This document shows positions 1 through 6,769 of a DNA stretch of 9,323 bases, in pieces; within the stretch, counting starts at the first letter, position 1; each line of letters opens with the position of its first letter. The notes under the pieces are model-generated. The model did not search any database. It was not told the origin of the DNA and saw only the letters and a list, made by a program, of their open reading frames with translations. A program made the position numbers and the translations under genes. This stretch comes from Eubacteriales Family XIII. Incertae Sedis bacterium (lineage in GTDB: Bacteria > Bacillota > Clostridia > Peptostreptococcales > Anaerovoracaceae): positions 1-9,323 of the forward strand of contig JAIRSA010000176.1 in the NCBI GenBank assembly GCA_031255695.1. Reading direction: 5' to 3'.

Positions 1-1023
1 GTCATGACAGAGAGCATAATAGGGCGGGCACGGGACAAGGGGCTGATAGACATCAGCATAGTCGACATAAGGGAGTTCACCACGAACAAACACCGCAAGA
101 CCGACGATTACCCGTTCGGCGGGGGCGCTGGCATGGTAATGGCGCCGCAGCCCCTGTTTGACGCGCTGGAAGCGCTGGGGACGTCGGGCAAGCGCCTTGT
201 GTACATGTCGCCGCGGGGGCGGCGCCTCGACAATAGGCTCGTGTCGGAACTGGCTGCGGAGAGTGCCATAATCGTGCTATGCGGCCATTATGAAGGGGTT
301 GACGAGAGGGTGATACGCCATTTCGCCATGGAAGAGGTTTCAGTGGGGGACTATATACTGACTGGGGGCGAGATCCCGGCCATGCTGTTGATCGACGCTG
401 TGGCGCGCCTACAGCCGGATGTCATAGGCAACCCTGACGCAAATGCGGAGGAGTCTGTCTATTCCGGCCTGCTGGAATACCCGCAGTATACCCAGCCGAG
501 GGATTTCCGCAGCCTGGAAGTCCCGGAAGTCCTGCTTTCTGGCAACCACAAGGCGATCCGCCTGTGGAAATTCGAGGAATCACTGAAACTTACCATGGAA
601 CGCCGGCCGGATCTTTTCGGCCGATTTTTGGCTGAAAACAGCGAAGGCGGCGGGCTGCCAGAGGGCAAGGGCGGTGGCGCCGGGCGCCTGGGTGCCAGCG
701 AAGGCACGACGCTGCCGGGGCCGGGCGCAAGCGAAGGCGCAGAGCCGCCAGGCGAAGGCGGCAGCGTGGGCACGACGCTGCCGGGGCCGGGCGCAAGCGA
801 GGGCACGACGCCGCTAGGGCCGGGCGCAGGCGAGGGCACGACTCTGCCGGGACTGGGTGCCAGCGAAGGCACGACGCTGCCGGGGCCGGGCGCCAGCGAA
901 GGCGCAGAGCCGCCAGGCGAAGGCGGCAGCGTGGGCATAGGCCGGCGGCGCGTGCTCGACAAAGACGAGAAGAAGATCCTGGCCGCCTATGCAGAAAAGT
1001 TCAGGCAGGGGCAGGATGGATGA
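1..1023 (+). CDS. trmD: tRNA (guanine-N1-)-methyltransferase TrmD, 5' truncated by window, with repeat-filled C-terminal linker
   Basis: TrmD methylates G37 at N1 next to the anticodon of a set of tRNAs, using SAM, and so prevents +1 frameshifting. The SPOUT knot motifs are clear: NKHRKTDDYPFGGGAGMVM, CGHYEGVDERV, SVGDYILTGGEIPAM, GLLEYPQYT and LLSGNHKAI. The ATG at 4 is probably not the real start. The family begins about 18 residues earlier, and codon 1-3 is open in the same frame, so the gene enters from outside the window. The usual catalytic Arg lies in the VARLQP segment. The acidic residue before GLLEYP is Glu (EESV), where DSF is common. The normal protein is about 240 residues. This one is at least 339 because about 90 Gly/Pro/Ala/Ser/Glu-rich residues sit between RRPDLFGRFL and the typical end DKDEKKILAAYAEKF. 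rplS, often the next gene, is not found downstream. Confidence 0.95.
   Translation, partial: VMTESIIGRARDKGLIDISIVDIREFTTNKHRKTDDYPFGGGAGMVMAPQPLFDALEALGTSGKRLVYMSPRGRRLDNRLVSELAAESAIIVLCGHYEGVDERVIRHFAMEEVSVGDYILTGGEIPAMLLIDAVARLQPDVIGNPDANAEESVYSGLLEYPQYTQPRDFRSLEVPEVLLSGNHKAIRLWKFEESLKLTMERRPDLFGRFLAENSEGGGLPEGKGGGAGRLGASEGTTLPGPGASEGAEPPGEGGSVGTTLPGPGASEGTTPLGPGAGEGTTLPGLGASEGTTLPGPGASEGAEPPGEGGSVGIGRRRVLDKDEKKILAAYAEKFRQGQDG
691..936 (+). repeat. 33-bp in-frame tandem repeat in trmD (seven full units plus a partial)
   Basis: Units start at 691, 724, 757, 790, 823, 856 and 889, and a partial unit starts at 922. Each full unit encodes 11 residues of the type GASEGTTLPGP, with variants GASEGAEPPGE and GGSVGTTLPGP. 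Units 1-3 (691 to about 774) are nearly identical to units 6-8 (856 to about 939), offset by 165 bp with one visible mismatch. This suggests a recent five-unit duplication on top of the older array. The array sits in the linker before the last TrmD helix. Confidence 0.95.
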
Positions 1024-1078
1024 GGGCGGCCTGGCCTGAGAGGCCCGCTGCTATTCTGGCGGCCCGGCCGAAGTATGG

Positions 1079-1107
1079 GCGGCCCGCCGCGCCCGCCGCT
1101 ATTTTTT
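1079..1107 (+). terminator. Possible rho-independent terminator after trmD
   Basis: GCGGC (1079-1083) can pair with GCCGC (1095-1099) across an 11-nt GC-rich loop, followed by TATTTTTT (1100-1107). The stem is short, and the surrounding GC-rich sequence allows other pairings. The T-run and its position between trmD and the next promoter support the call. A second small dyad (GGCCT/AGGCC, 1033-1045) lies upstream without a T-run. Confidence 0.45.
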
Positions 1108-1127
1108 GCGAATTGTATGATTTACTA

Positions 1128-1156
1128 TTGTAAAATTACTTGATTTAGTATATGAT
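1128..1156 (+). promoter_or_regulatory. Sigma-A-like promoter for the HlyD-like/ylm block
   Basis: TTGTAA (1128-1133) and TATGAT (1151-1156) are separated by exactly 17 bp in an AT-rich island within GC-rich DNA. The AGAGGG ribosome binding site at 1162-1167 and the ATG at 1175 follow closely, so the leader would be short. The -10 matches consensus at 5 of 6 bases and the -35 at 4 of 6. Confidence 0.6.
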
Positions 1157-1174
1157 ATCACAGAGGGACACAAT

Positions 1175-2206
1175 ATGAAGAGGATAAAGAGGGTAGTCAT
1201 AGCGCTTTATCTGCTTGCCGTGGTCTCCTTGTATTTTATGCTTTTCGTGGTTCCCGACGTTATGGGCGCGTTGAAGAAGACAAGCGTGCTCGAATACGGG
1301 AACCTCACGATTTCCGATGAGGTGACAGGGTATATAGCAAGGGAGGAAACCGTATACATAGCGGATCGCAGCGGCAAGGTCGTATACTATGTAGGTGAAG
1401 GCGCAAAGGTCCGGAGAGACGCGAAGATACTGGACATAACCGGAGGCGTGCCGCAGCAGCCCGACGATGAGGGCGGCAGCGGCGCAGGGCGGGCCGCATA
1501 TGCGCGCCTTATGGCCAACATGTCGGGGAGCGGGGTGGCGCTGGAATACAACGCCGCGCCTTTCGGAGGGGTGATCAGCTATTTCGTAGATGGCTATGAA
1601 AAGCTGTTTTCGCCCGAAAATATCGCAAACCTCAACAAAGCGGCCGCTGAGAGGGCGGCAGGGGAGGTCGAGAACATAACGCGCCACGAGGGGGATTTTG
1701 CGCTGCAGGGCGAGCCGATATACAAAATAGTTGATAATTCTTCCTGGTATATTGTATTCTGGCTTGACAAGGAATCGAAATCTATTGTAAATTATAAGAC
1801 AGGTGCGAATGTAAGCATAGGCCTTCCGGACGCCAGCGTAAAGGGCGTGGTGGCGGATATCATAGATCAGGGCGGGCATTGGATGGTCACCCTTTCGTCG
1901 GACAGGTATTACGAGGCTTTCGCCCGGCTGAGGCGTACGGAGGCGATCATAACGTCGACAGAATACAGCGGCATCATCGTCGAGAACGCCAGCATTGCCA
2001 TCAGGGACGGGCAGCCCGGCGTGTACGTCAGGCGGAGGAGCGGCGATTACGAGTTCATGCCTATAAGCATAAAGAACAGCGACGGCGTGGAGTCGGTCGT
2101 CGAGTCGTCCACATTCGTCTCCAGCGACGGCAAGACGGTGAACACGGTGAATGTCTACGAGGAAATACTGCGGTACCCGCCGCAGGAGGAGGGTGCGCAG
2201 CAATAG
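1175..2206 (+). CDS. HlyD-like membrane-anchored protein of the ylm/sepF neighbourhood
   Basis: This 343-residue protein has one N-terminal membrane segment (about residues 7-29) after a basic MKRIKR start, so most of it should lie outside the membrane. A beta-rich, barrel-sandwich/HlyD-like section follows: GYIAREETVYIADRSGKVVY, then VGEGAKVRRDAKIL, resembling the lipoyl-like turn of membrane-fusion proteins. The segment APFGGVISYFVDGYEKLF resembles clostridial 'HlyD family' proteins often encoded just before yggS and sepF. No ABC or RND partner is encoded nearby, so a transport role is not supported. A cell-envelope or division-associated role is inferred from position only. The start is chosen by AGAGGG at 1162-1167, 7 bp upstream. 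yggS follows after 26 bp, consistent with one operon. Confidence 0.75.
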   Translation: MKRIKRVVIALYLLAVVSLYFMLFVVPDVMGALKKTSVLEYGNLTISDEVTGYIAREETVYIADRSGKVVYYVGEGAKVRRDAKILDITGGVPQQPDDEGGSGAGRAAYARLMANMSGSGVALEYNAAPFGGVISYFVDGYEKLFSPENIANLNKAAAERAAGEVENITRHEGDFALQGEPIYKIVDNSSWYIVFWLDKESKSIVNYKTGANVSIGLPDASVKGVVADIIDQGGHWMVTLSSDRYYEAFARLRRTEAIITSTEYSGIIVENASIAIRDGQPGVYVRRRSGDYEFMPISIKNSDGVESVVESSTFVSSDGKTVNTVNVYEEILRYPPQEEGAQQ

Positions 2207-2232
2207 CAGGGCGCCAGCCGCAGGGGGAAGAT

Positions 2233-2937
2233 ATGGGCACTATAAGCGAAAACATTGCAGCTGTCAAGGAGCAGATCGGCCATTATGCGGAGCTGTCGGG
2301 CAGGGGGCCCGGCGATGTGCTTCTCGTGGCCGTAACCAAGACACGCAGCGCAGACGAAATCAACGCCGCCATAGAGGCGGGGATTACAGATATAGGCGAG
2401 AACAAGGTCCAGGAGATCATAGACAAGCATGACGCGGCGCTGCCGGTGAACTGGCATATGATAGGCCATCTGCAGCGCAACAAGGTAAAGTACATAATCG
2501 ATAAAGTAAAGATGATACATTCGGTGGACTCGTTCAGGCTGGCCGAGGAGATAGACAGGCGGGCCGGGAGCGCCGGGATAGCCATGGACATACTTATCCA
2601 GGTGAATGCGGCCAACGAGGAGAGCAAGTTTGGCGCCGCCGCGCAGGATACCGAGGGCCTGCTGCGTGAGATTCTGGACAGATGCGCCAATATACGCGTC
2701 AGGGGGCTGATGAGCATTGCCCCGATTGCAGACGACCCCGGCGATGTAGCGGTATATTTCAGGCAGGTCAAGGCGCTGTACGATGGATTCATGGGGATCC
2801 GGCATGAACGCCTGGACCTGAAATACATCTCGATGGGGATGTCCCACGATTTTGGCGTGGCCATACGCGAAGGGGCTAACATAGTCCGCATAGGGTCGGC
2901 GATTTTCGGCCCAAGGGCGGCGCCCGTGCAGCCGTAG
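2233..2937 (+). CDS. yggS: YggS/YlmE family PLP homeostasis protein
   Basis: YggS-family (COG0325) proteins bind pyridoxal 5'-phosphate and buffer its level. They have the alanine racemase N-terminal TIM-barrel fold but no known enzyme activity. The product is 234 residues, normal for the family. Visible motifs are LLVAVTKT with the PLP-binding Lys at residue 36, GENKVQEI, HMIGHLQRNKVKYI, RGLMSIAP and the phosphate-binding end REGANIVRIGSAIFGPR. The open frame continues upstream into the previous gene. ATG 2233 is chosen because the family N-terminus begins there and AGGGGG (2222-2227) lies 5 bp before it. It is cytosolic, and probably cotranscribed with the HlyD-like gene. Confidence 0.95.
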   Translation: MGTISENIAAVKEQIGHYAELSGRGPGDVLLVAVTKTRSADEINAAIEAGITDIGENKVQEIIDKHDAALPVNWHMIGHLQRNKVKYIIDKVKMIHSVDSFRLAEEIDRRAGSAGIAMDILIQVNAANEESKFGAAAQDTEGLLREILDRCANIRVRGLMSIAPIADDPGDVAVYFRQVKALYDGFMGIRHERLDLKYISMGMSHDFGVAIREGANIVRIGSAIFGPRAAPVQP

Positions 2938-2941
2938 CTGG

Positions 2942-2965
2942 CAGCGGCAATGGCTGCAGCCGCTG
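2942..2965 (+). other. GC-rich hairpin after yggS
   Basis: CAGCGGC (2942-2948) and GCCGCTG (2959-2965) form a perfect 7-bp stem with a 10-nt loop, 4 bp after the yggS stop. There is no T-run, so it is not a standard terminator. It could stabilise a 3' end or attenuate transcription. The rest of the 145-bp gap before sepF turns AT-rich from about 3011 and may hold a promoter. I could not find a -35/-10 pair that leaves room for the sepF ribosome binding site. Confidence 0.35.
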
Positions 2966-3082
2966 TGTGCGGCAGCTAGGCCTGGGGCAGGCAAAAGCGC
3001 CTTGGCGCACACGATATGCATTGGCATAGAAATTGGGCAAAGAAAACATTGATATTGCATAATTACAGGGAGGTTGGTCAAT

Positions 3083-3616
3083 ATGGGCGAAGGTTTGTTC
3101 CGCAAGTTTAAGGTCCTGGTCGGAATTGAAGACGTGGAAGACGAGGCTGAAATCGAAGACGACGAAGAGGAAGCGGCAGTGGCGGAGCAGGCCATTGAGC
3201 GCAAGACAGTAGATGTGAGGCCGGCTGGCTACAGCGCGCCGCTGCAGTACCGCCAGGAGTTCCGCGAAGGCAGCAACCATAAGGATAAGGTGATCTCTAT
3301 GAACAAGACTCTGAATGCGATTACGAGCCAGCTAAACATAGTGATAAACGAACCCAAAGGCTTTGACGAATGCTCCAAGCTTGTGGATAGCCTTAAAGCG
3401 AGGAAACCTGTCATAATCAACCTGGAGAAGATAGAGACGGAACTCGCGAGGAAGATTTTTGATTTTCTGAGCGGGGCGACCTATGCGCTTAACGGCAATA
3501 TGCAGAAGATCGCGAACAATATATTTGTATTTGTGCCGGAGAACATAGGCGTGACTTCGAATACGGAGCACAAGGGCATTGATTTTGGGTCGGGTTCCAA
3601 GAGCCCGTGGCGGTAA
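3083..3616 (+). CDS. sepF: Cell division protein SepF (YlmF)
   Basis: SepF bundles and tethers FtsZ filaments to the membrane at the septum. The 177-residue product has the usual layout. Residues 1-14 (MGEGLFRKFKVLVG) are a short amphipathic membrane-targeting helix. Residues 15-36 are a very acidic linker. From about residue 86 comes the SepF core: IVINEPKGFDECSKLVDSL, then KPVIINLEKIE, FDFLSGATYALNGNMQKI and IFVFVPENI. ATG 3083 is preferred over the in-frame TTG at 3074 because GGGAGG (3068-3073) lies 9 bp before the ATG and directly abuts the TTG. yggT follows with almost no gap. Confidence 0.96.
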   Translation: MGEGLFRKFKVLVGIEDVEDEAEIEDDEEEAAVAEQAIERKTVDVRPAGYSAPLQYRQEFREGSNHKDKVISMNKTLNAITSQLNIVINEPKGFDECSKLVDSLKARKPVIINLEKIETELARKIFDFLSGATYALNGNMQKIANNIFVFVPENIGVTSNTEHKGIDFGSGSKSPWR

Positions 3617-3620
3617 TGTG

Positions 3621-3905
3621 ATGATGTTGTATTTTCTTAGGACTGTCGTTGATCTACTGTGCTATGTCGTCTCGATGATGCTTCTGGCGAGGGCGATCCT
3701 CAGCTGGTTCGCAAACCCGTACAGGCGTAGCGCGAATATATTGCAGAAGCTATATATGCTGCTTGTGCAGCTTACGGAGCCTATAGTGGGGCCGTGCCGC
3801 AAGCTGCTGAGCCGTTTTAATACGGGGATGTTTGATTTTTCGGTGCTTGTGGCGATGCTGGCGGTAATGCTGGTGAGAAACCTCCTGCTTATGCTTCTAA
3901 GGTAG
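3621..3905 (+). CDS. yggT: YggT/YlmG family integral membrane protein
   Basis: This 94-residue membrane protein has two hydrophobic segments, about residues 5-25 and 70-93. Between them is the family signature LTEPIVGPCRKLL, then FDFSVLVAMLAV. YggT/YlmG proteins are encoded next to sepF in many bacteria, and the plastid relatives affect nucleoid and division morphology. The exact bacterial role is not settled. The start is uncertain among GTG 3618, ATG 3621 and ATG 3624. No good ribosome binding site is seen and the sepF stop ends at 3616, so translation is probably coupled to sepF. Confidence 0.9.
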   Translation: MMLYFLRTVVDLLCYVVSMMLLARAILSWFANPYRRSANILQKLYMLLVQLTEPIVGPCRKLLSRFNTGMFDFSVLVAMLAVMLVRNLLLMLLR

Positions 3906-3956
3906 GCGGGCAGGGTTTCCGGCAGCACTGACAGGGCAGGGCGTGTAGGCCAGGGA

Positions 3957-4036
3957 TCGGGGCACGGGCGGTCGATGGCGCTGGCGCCGCAGACCGGGGG
4001 TCGGGGCACGGGCGGTCGATGCCGCTGGCGCCGCAG
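3957..4036. repeat. 44-bp-period direct repeat in the yggT-divIVA spacer
   Basis: A 36-bp element with one mismatch occurs at 3957-3992 and 4001-4036, beginning TCGGGGCACGGGCGGTCGAT. The start of a third copy (TCGGGG) follows at about 4038. The rest of the 280-bp spacer (3906-4185) holds a CTGCCG-CA-CGGCAG dyad at 4045-4058 and two copies of GCCGGCCCTG at 4103-4112 and 4124-4133. An AT-rich stretch before the divIVA start (about 4160-4170) could be part of a promoter. No convincing gene is seen on either strand. YlmH, an S4-domain protein commonly encoded here, is absent. Confidence 0.9.
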
Positions 4037-4185
4037 GTCGGGGACTGCCGCACGGCAGCGCCGGGCATATACATAGAATTGTTTCCGACGGGGCACGGCG
4101 CGGCCGGCCCTGGGATGGGCGCAGCCGGCCCTGTGGGGCAGTGCCGGCGCGTCACGGTAATTTATTAATAGGAGCGCAGCAGGAA

Positions 4186-4815
4186 ATGATCACGCCCATT
4201 GATATCCAAAAAAAAGAATTCACCAAAGGGGTCAGGGGGTACAAGGAGGAAGAAGTCGACAGCTACCTTGATCTGATCACATTGGACATGGAAAAGCTCA
4301 TAATGGAGAACAAGCGCCTGAAGGACACCATAGCGATGCTGACCTCTGAGGTCGAACGGTACAGGGGCTCCGAAAATGCGGTCCTTGAGACGCTGGAAGC
4401 GGCCAAGGCGCTGATGAGGGACATATCCGCCAGCGCCGAGAAAAGGGCGGAATTCCTTGTGAAAAACGCCGAGCTGGACGCCGAGAGGATCAAAAGGGAC
4501 GCCAAGGAATCGGTGGAGCGCCTGACCGATGACGCAGTCAACCTGCGCAATAGGGTCAACCTGATCAGGAGCCGTTTCCGGAATCTGCTCGAAACGGAGC
4601 TTGAAAGGTTCGACACGCTCAGCGCGGAGCTTTTTCCCGAAAGCGCGGACATGCTGAAGACGATGGGCGCGGCGGCGCAGGATGCGGCAAAGCCTGCGCA
4701 GCGTGAAACGCCCAAGCCCGCGCTGCGGCAGCCCGCTGCCGGGCAGCTTGCGGACGAGACGGCGAGGCTGGCTTCGAAGACCATTCCGAACCTCAGATCA
4801 GGGGACAGTGTCTGA
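4186..4815 (+). CDS. divIVA: DivIVA domain cell-division/polarity protein
   Basis: DivIVA binds curved membrane at poles and septa and recruits division, chromosome or wall-growth partners. The 209-residue product starts with the typical lipid-binding N-terminus MITPIDIQKKEFTKGVRGYK, then EEEVDSYLDLI. Long coiled-coil segments fill about residues 30-150, and the tail is Ala/Pro-rich and probably disordered. Val16 stands where B. subtilis has the membrane-inserting Phe17, next to the conserved Arg. ATG 4186 is chosen because the family begins here. GGAG at 4171-4174 is a somewhat distant ribosome binding site, and the upstream in-frame GTG at 4141 reads through non-family sequence. lspA begins 1 bp after the stop. 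Confidence 0.93.
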   Translation: MITPIDIQKKEFTKGVRGYKEEEVDSYLDLITLDMEKLIMENKRLKDTIAMLTSEVERYRGSENAVLETLEAAKALMRDISASAEKRAEFLVKNAELDAERIKRDAKESVERLTDDAVNLRNRVNLIRSRFRNLLETELERFDTLSAELFPESADMLKTMGAAAQDAAKPAQRETPKPALRQPAAGQLADETARLASKTIPNLRSGDSV

Positions 4816-4816
4816 T

Positions 4817-5344
4817 ATGATGAAGGGGATTGCGCGGCAGCTGCATTACATTGTAATTATAGCCATTGTCGGGCTGGATCAGCTGTCCAAGTATATTGTG
4901 CGGAGCAATATGTCGCCCTCAGATCAGTCGCACGATTATGGCATGGCTGTCATACCGGGGATATTCGACATCACCTTTGTCAAGAATACCGGGGCGGCAT
5001 TCAGCATATTGCAGGGCAAGCTTGTATTTCTCACAGTATTCAACTGCGTTGTGATCGCAGTGCTCACGCTGTTCCTTATAATCCGCGCCGAGGCCGAGGC
5101 GCGGCGTTTTGTTTACGGCGTTTCGCTGATAATAGCGGGCGGCCTGGGCAATCTTGTTGACCGTGTAAGCCTTGGCTATGTCACGGATTTTTTTGATTTT
5201 CAGATTTTTCCTGTATTCAATGTCGCGGACATATCGGTATGCGTAGGCTGCGGGCTTGTCATAATGTATATGGTGGCGGCGGAGTTCGGCAAGAAGAAAA
5301 AAGTGAAAGAATCGGTTGAGGTGGATGGGAATTCGGTTGAATGA
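4817..5344 (+). CDS. lspA: Lipoprotein signal peptidase (signal peptidase II)
   Basis: LspA is a membrane aspartyl protease that removes the signal peptide of prolipoproteins after diacylglyceryl transfer. The 175-residue product has four hydrophobic segments and the family motifs: DQLSKYIV (residues 21-28), FVKNTGAAFSI, GGLGNLVDRV with catalytic Asp115, and FNVADISV with catalytic Asp138. The C-terminus ends in a Lys-rich cytosolic tail (GKKKKVKESVEVD). The start overlaps the end of divIVA with only one base between stop and ATG. GGGGACAG at 4801-4808 may serve as a weak ribosome binding site, so coupling to divIVA is likely. Confidence 0.96.
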   Translation: MMKGIARQLHYIVIIAIVGLDQLSKYIVRSNMSPSDQSHDYGMAVIPGIFDITFVKNTGAAFSILQGKLVFLTVFNCVVIAVLTLFLIIRAEAEARRFVYGVSLIIAGGLGNLVDRVSLGYVTDFFDFQIFPVFNVADISVCVGCGLVIMYMVAAEFGKKKKVKESVEVDGNSVE

Positions 5345-6521
5345 GAGGGCGGCGCAGACAGGCGGGCCTGCGGATGGGGCTGCGGCCCTAGCCGGGAGGG
5401 CGCCGGGCGCGGATGCTGAGGCTGTCGCAAGGGTGACTGTGTCTGAGGCCGAAGCGGGCGCGGATGAGGTTGCGACGGGCGCGGGTGCTGAGGCAGTCGC
5501 AAGGGTGACTGTGTCTGAGGCCGAAGCGGGCGCGGATGAGGTTGCGACGGGCGCGGGTGCTGAGGCTGTGCCCCAGGCGGGCGGGCCGCCGCTTTTCCGG
5601 GCTGTGGCGGGCGTGGAGGATATCGGCGCCCGGCTGGACGTGTTTTTGGCGGGGCGTATGGCGGACGTTTCGCGCAGCTACGCCCAAGGCCTCATAACGC
5701 AGGGCGCCGTGACGGTGAACGGGGCGGCGGCGCAGGCCAAACGCTACAATATAAAAGCAGGCGATGTGGTCGAGGCCGCATTGCCGATGCCCGAACTGCT
5801 GAAGGTGGAGGCGGAAGACATACCTCTGCGCATAGTGTACGAGGACGACGAGCTTTTGGTGATCGACAAGGACAAAGGCATGGTCGTGCACCCCGCGCCC
5901 GGCAATGAATCGGGCACCCTGGTGAACGCGGTGATGTTCCACTGCGGCGGGCGGCTTTCCGCCATAAACGGCGTGGCGCGCCCAGGGATCGTGCACAGGA
6001 TAGACAAGGATACAAGCGGGCTGTTGCTTGTGGCGAAGACAGACATGGCGCACAGGGCGCTCGCCGGCGCATTGGCGGCGCACGAGATCGTGAGGAAGTA
6101 TGAGGCTGTGGCATACAGCAATTTCATGGAGGACGAGGGCAAGGTCGATCTGCCGCTCGGCAGGGATCCGCGAAACAGGCTGAGGCAGGCCGTGGTGAGC
6201 CAGAATGGCCGCAGGGCAGTGACACATTACTGGGTTAAAGAGCGTTTTGGCGATTTCACGCATATAGAGCTCAGCCTGGAGACTGGCAGGACGCATCAGA
6301 TCAGGGTGCACATGGCATATATCAAGCATCCATTGCTGGGGGATCCGCTGTACGGCCCCAAGAACAAGCCCTTCGGCGTCGAGACGCAGATGCTGCATGC
6401 GGGGACGCTGGGCTTCAGGCACCCGAAGACGGGCGGGTACATGGAGTTCTCAAGCCCGCTTCCGGAGGGCTTCGCGGGGATACTCGAAAAGCTAAGGGCA
6501 AAAAGCAAGCGAACCCGCTGA
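5325..6521 (+). CDS. rluD: RluA/RluD family 23S rRNA pseudouridine synthase with a repeat-bearing N-terminal extension
   Basis: RluD-type enzymes isomerise uridines of 23S rRNA (helix 69 in E. coli) to pseudouridine. From about residue 100 there is an S4-like RNA-binding domain (IGARLDVFLAGRM ... GAVTVNG), then the catalytic domain: IVYEDDELLVIDKDKGMVVH, GIVHRIDKDTSGLLLVAK with catalytic Asp227, and ELSLETGRTHQIRVHMAYI. The family usually starts close to the S4 domain. Here about 95 extra Ala/Glu/Gly-rich residues come first, including a 24-residue tandem repeat. The start is uncertain: TTG 5316, ATG 5325 or TTG 5337 are possible. GAGGTGG (5318-5324) abuts the ATG and lies 12 bp before the last TTG. 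A later start would shorten the extension. All three overlap the end of lspA or its stop. Which RluA subgroup it belongs to is not certain. Confidence 0.9.
   Translation: MGIRLNERAAQTGGPADGAAALAGRAPGADAEAVARVTVSEAEAGADEVATGAGAEAVARVTVSEAEAGADEVATGAGAEAVPQAGGPPLFRAVAGVEDIGARLDVFLAGRMADVSRSYAQGLITQGAVTVNGAAAQAKRYNIKAGDVVEAALPMPELLKVEAEDIPLRIVYEDDELLVIDKDKGMVVHPAPGNESGTLVNAVMFHCGGRLSAINGVARPGIVHRIDKDTSGLLLVAKTDMAHRALAGALAAHEIVRKYEAVAYSNFMEDEGKVDLPLGRDPRNRLRQAVVSQNGRRAVTHYWVKERFGDFTHIELSLETGRTHQIRVHMAYIKHPLLGDPLYGPKNKPFGVETQMLHAGTLGFRHPKTGGYMEFSSPLPEGFAGILEKLRAKSKRTR
5415..5569 (+). repeat. 72-bp in-frame tandem repeat in the rluD N-terminus
   Basis: Two full units, at 5415-5486 and 5487-5558, are nearly identical, and the start of a third lies at 5559-5569. 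Each encodes 24 residues beginning AEAVARVTVSEAEAGADEV. The near-identity at the DNA level suggests a recent duplication. It corresponds to residues 31-82 if translation starts at 5325. Confidence 0.93.
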
Positions 6522-6769
6522 CGCCGACAGGCGCCAACAGGCTCACGTGCATCAGACATTGATGAGGGCTTCATTCCGTAAGGCCTTGCGGGGCCGTAGA
6601 CGTCCGTGCCCAGGAGGGGTAATTAGGGGGACAGCAAGCAATGTATACGCGCCGCAGCCAATGCCGTGGCCGGCAGCGGCAATCCAAAGGGATATGCTGG
6701 ATCTGGGGAGAACCAGTGGCATCTGGGGCCATTACGGCTACCCATTGCCGATTCCACGCAGAGGCAGCG
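6522..6769. other. Gene-poor spacer after rluD
   Basis: No coding frame here has a convincing ribosome binding site or family resemblance. The + strand short frames read Arg/Pro-rich sequence without motifs. No hairpin with a T-run was found, so the end of the division block transcript is not located. It lies between rluD on the + strand and a small minus-strand gene that converges on it. Confidence 0.5.

Noticed and set aside
459..962. 167-codon open frame opposite trmD, rich in Pro/Ser/Ala
   Set aside because: It mirrors the trmD repeat, which has no stop codons in the antisense frame. It has no ribosome binding site, and trmD on the + strand matches a known family along the same DNA.
1145..2203. 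352-codon open frame on the minus strand opposite the HlyD-like gene
   Set aside because: High GC leaves long antisense frames open. The translation shows no family motif, and the + strand frame has a promoter, a ribosome binding site and a membrane anchor.
3033..3063. Promoter TTGGGC / CATAAT before sepF
   Set aside because: The spacer would be 19 bp, and transcription would start at about 3070, inside the sepF ribosome binding site.
2155..3204. 349-codon minus-strand frame across yggS and the start of sepF
   Set aside because: It spans two well-supported + strand genes and an intergenic gap, and its Cys/His/Pro-rich translation has no recognisable domain.
3957..4036. CRISPR array
   Set aside because: There are only two full copies with an 8-bp gap between them and no unique spacers of the usual length, and no cas gene is present.
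3889..4155. Repetitive minus-strand frame in the yggT-divIVA spacer
   Set aside because: It has no ribosome binding site and reads only the 44-bp repeats, giving a Pro/Cys/Arg-rich sequence with no motif.
5388..6422. 344-codon minus-strand frame opposite rluD, containing internal repeats
   Set aside because: The repeats are the antisense reading of the 72-bp rluD array. RluD motifs and the catalytic Asp are on the + strand.
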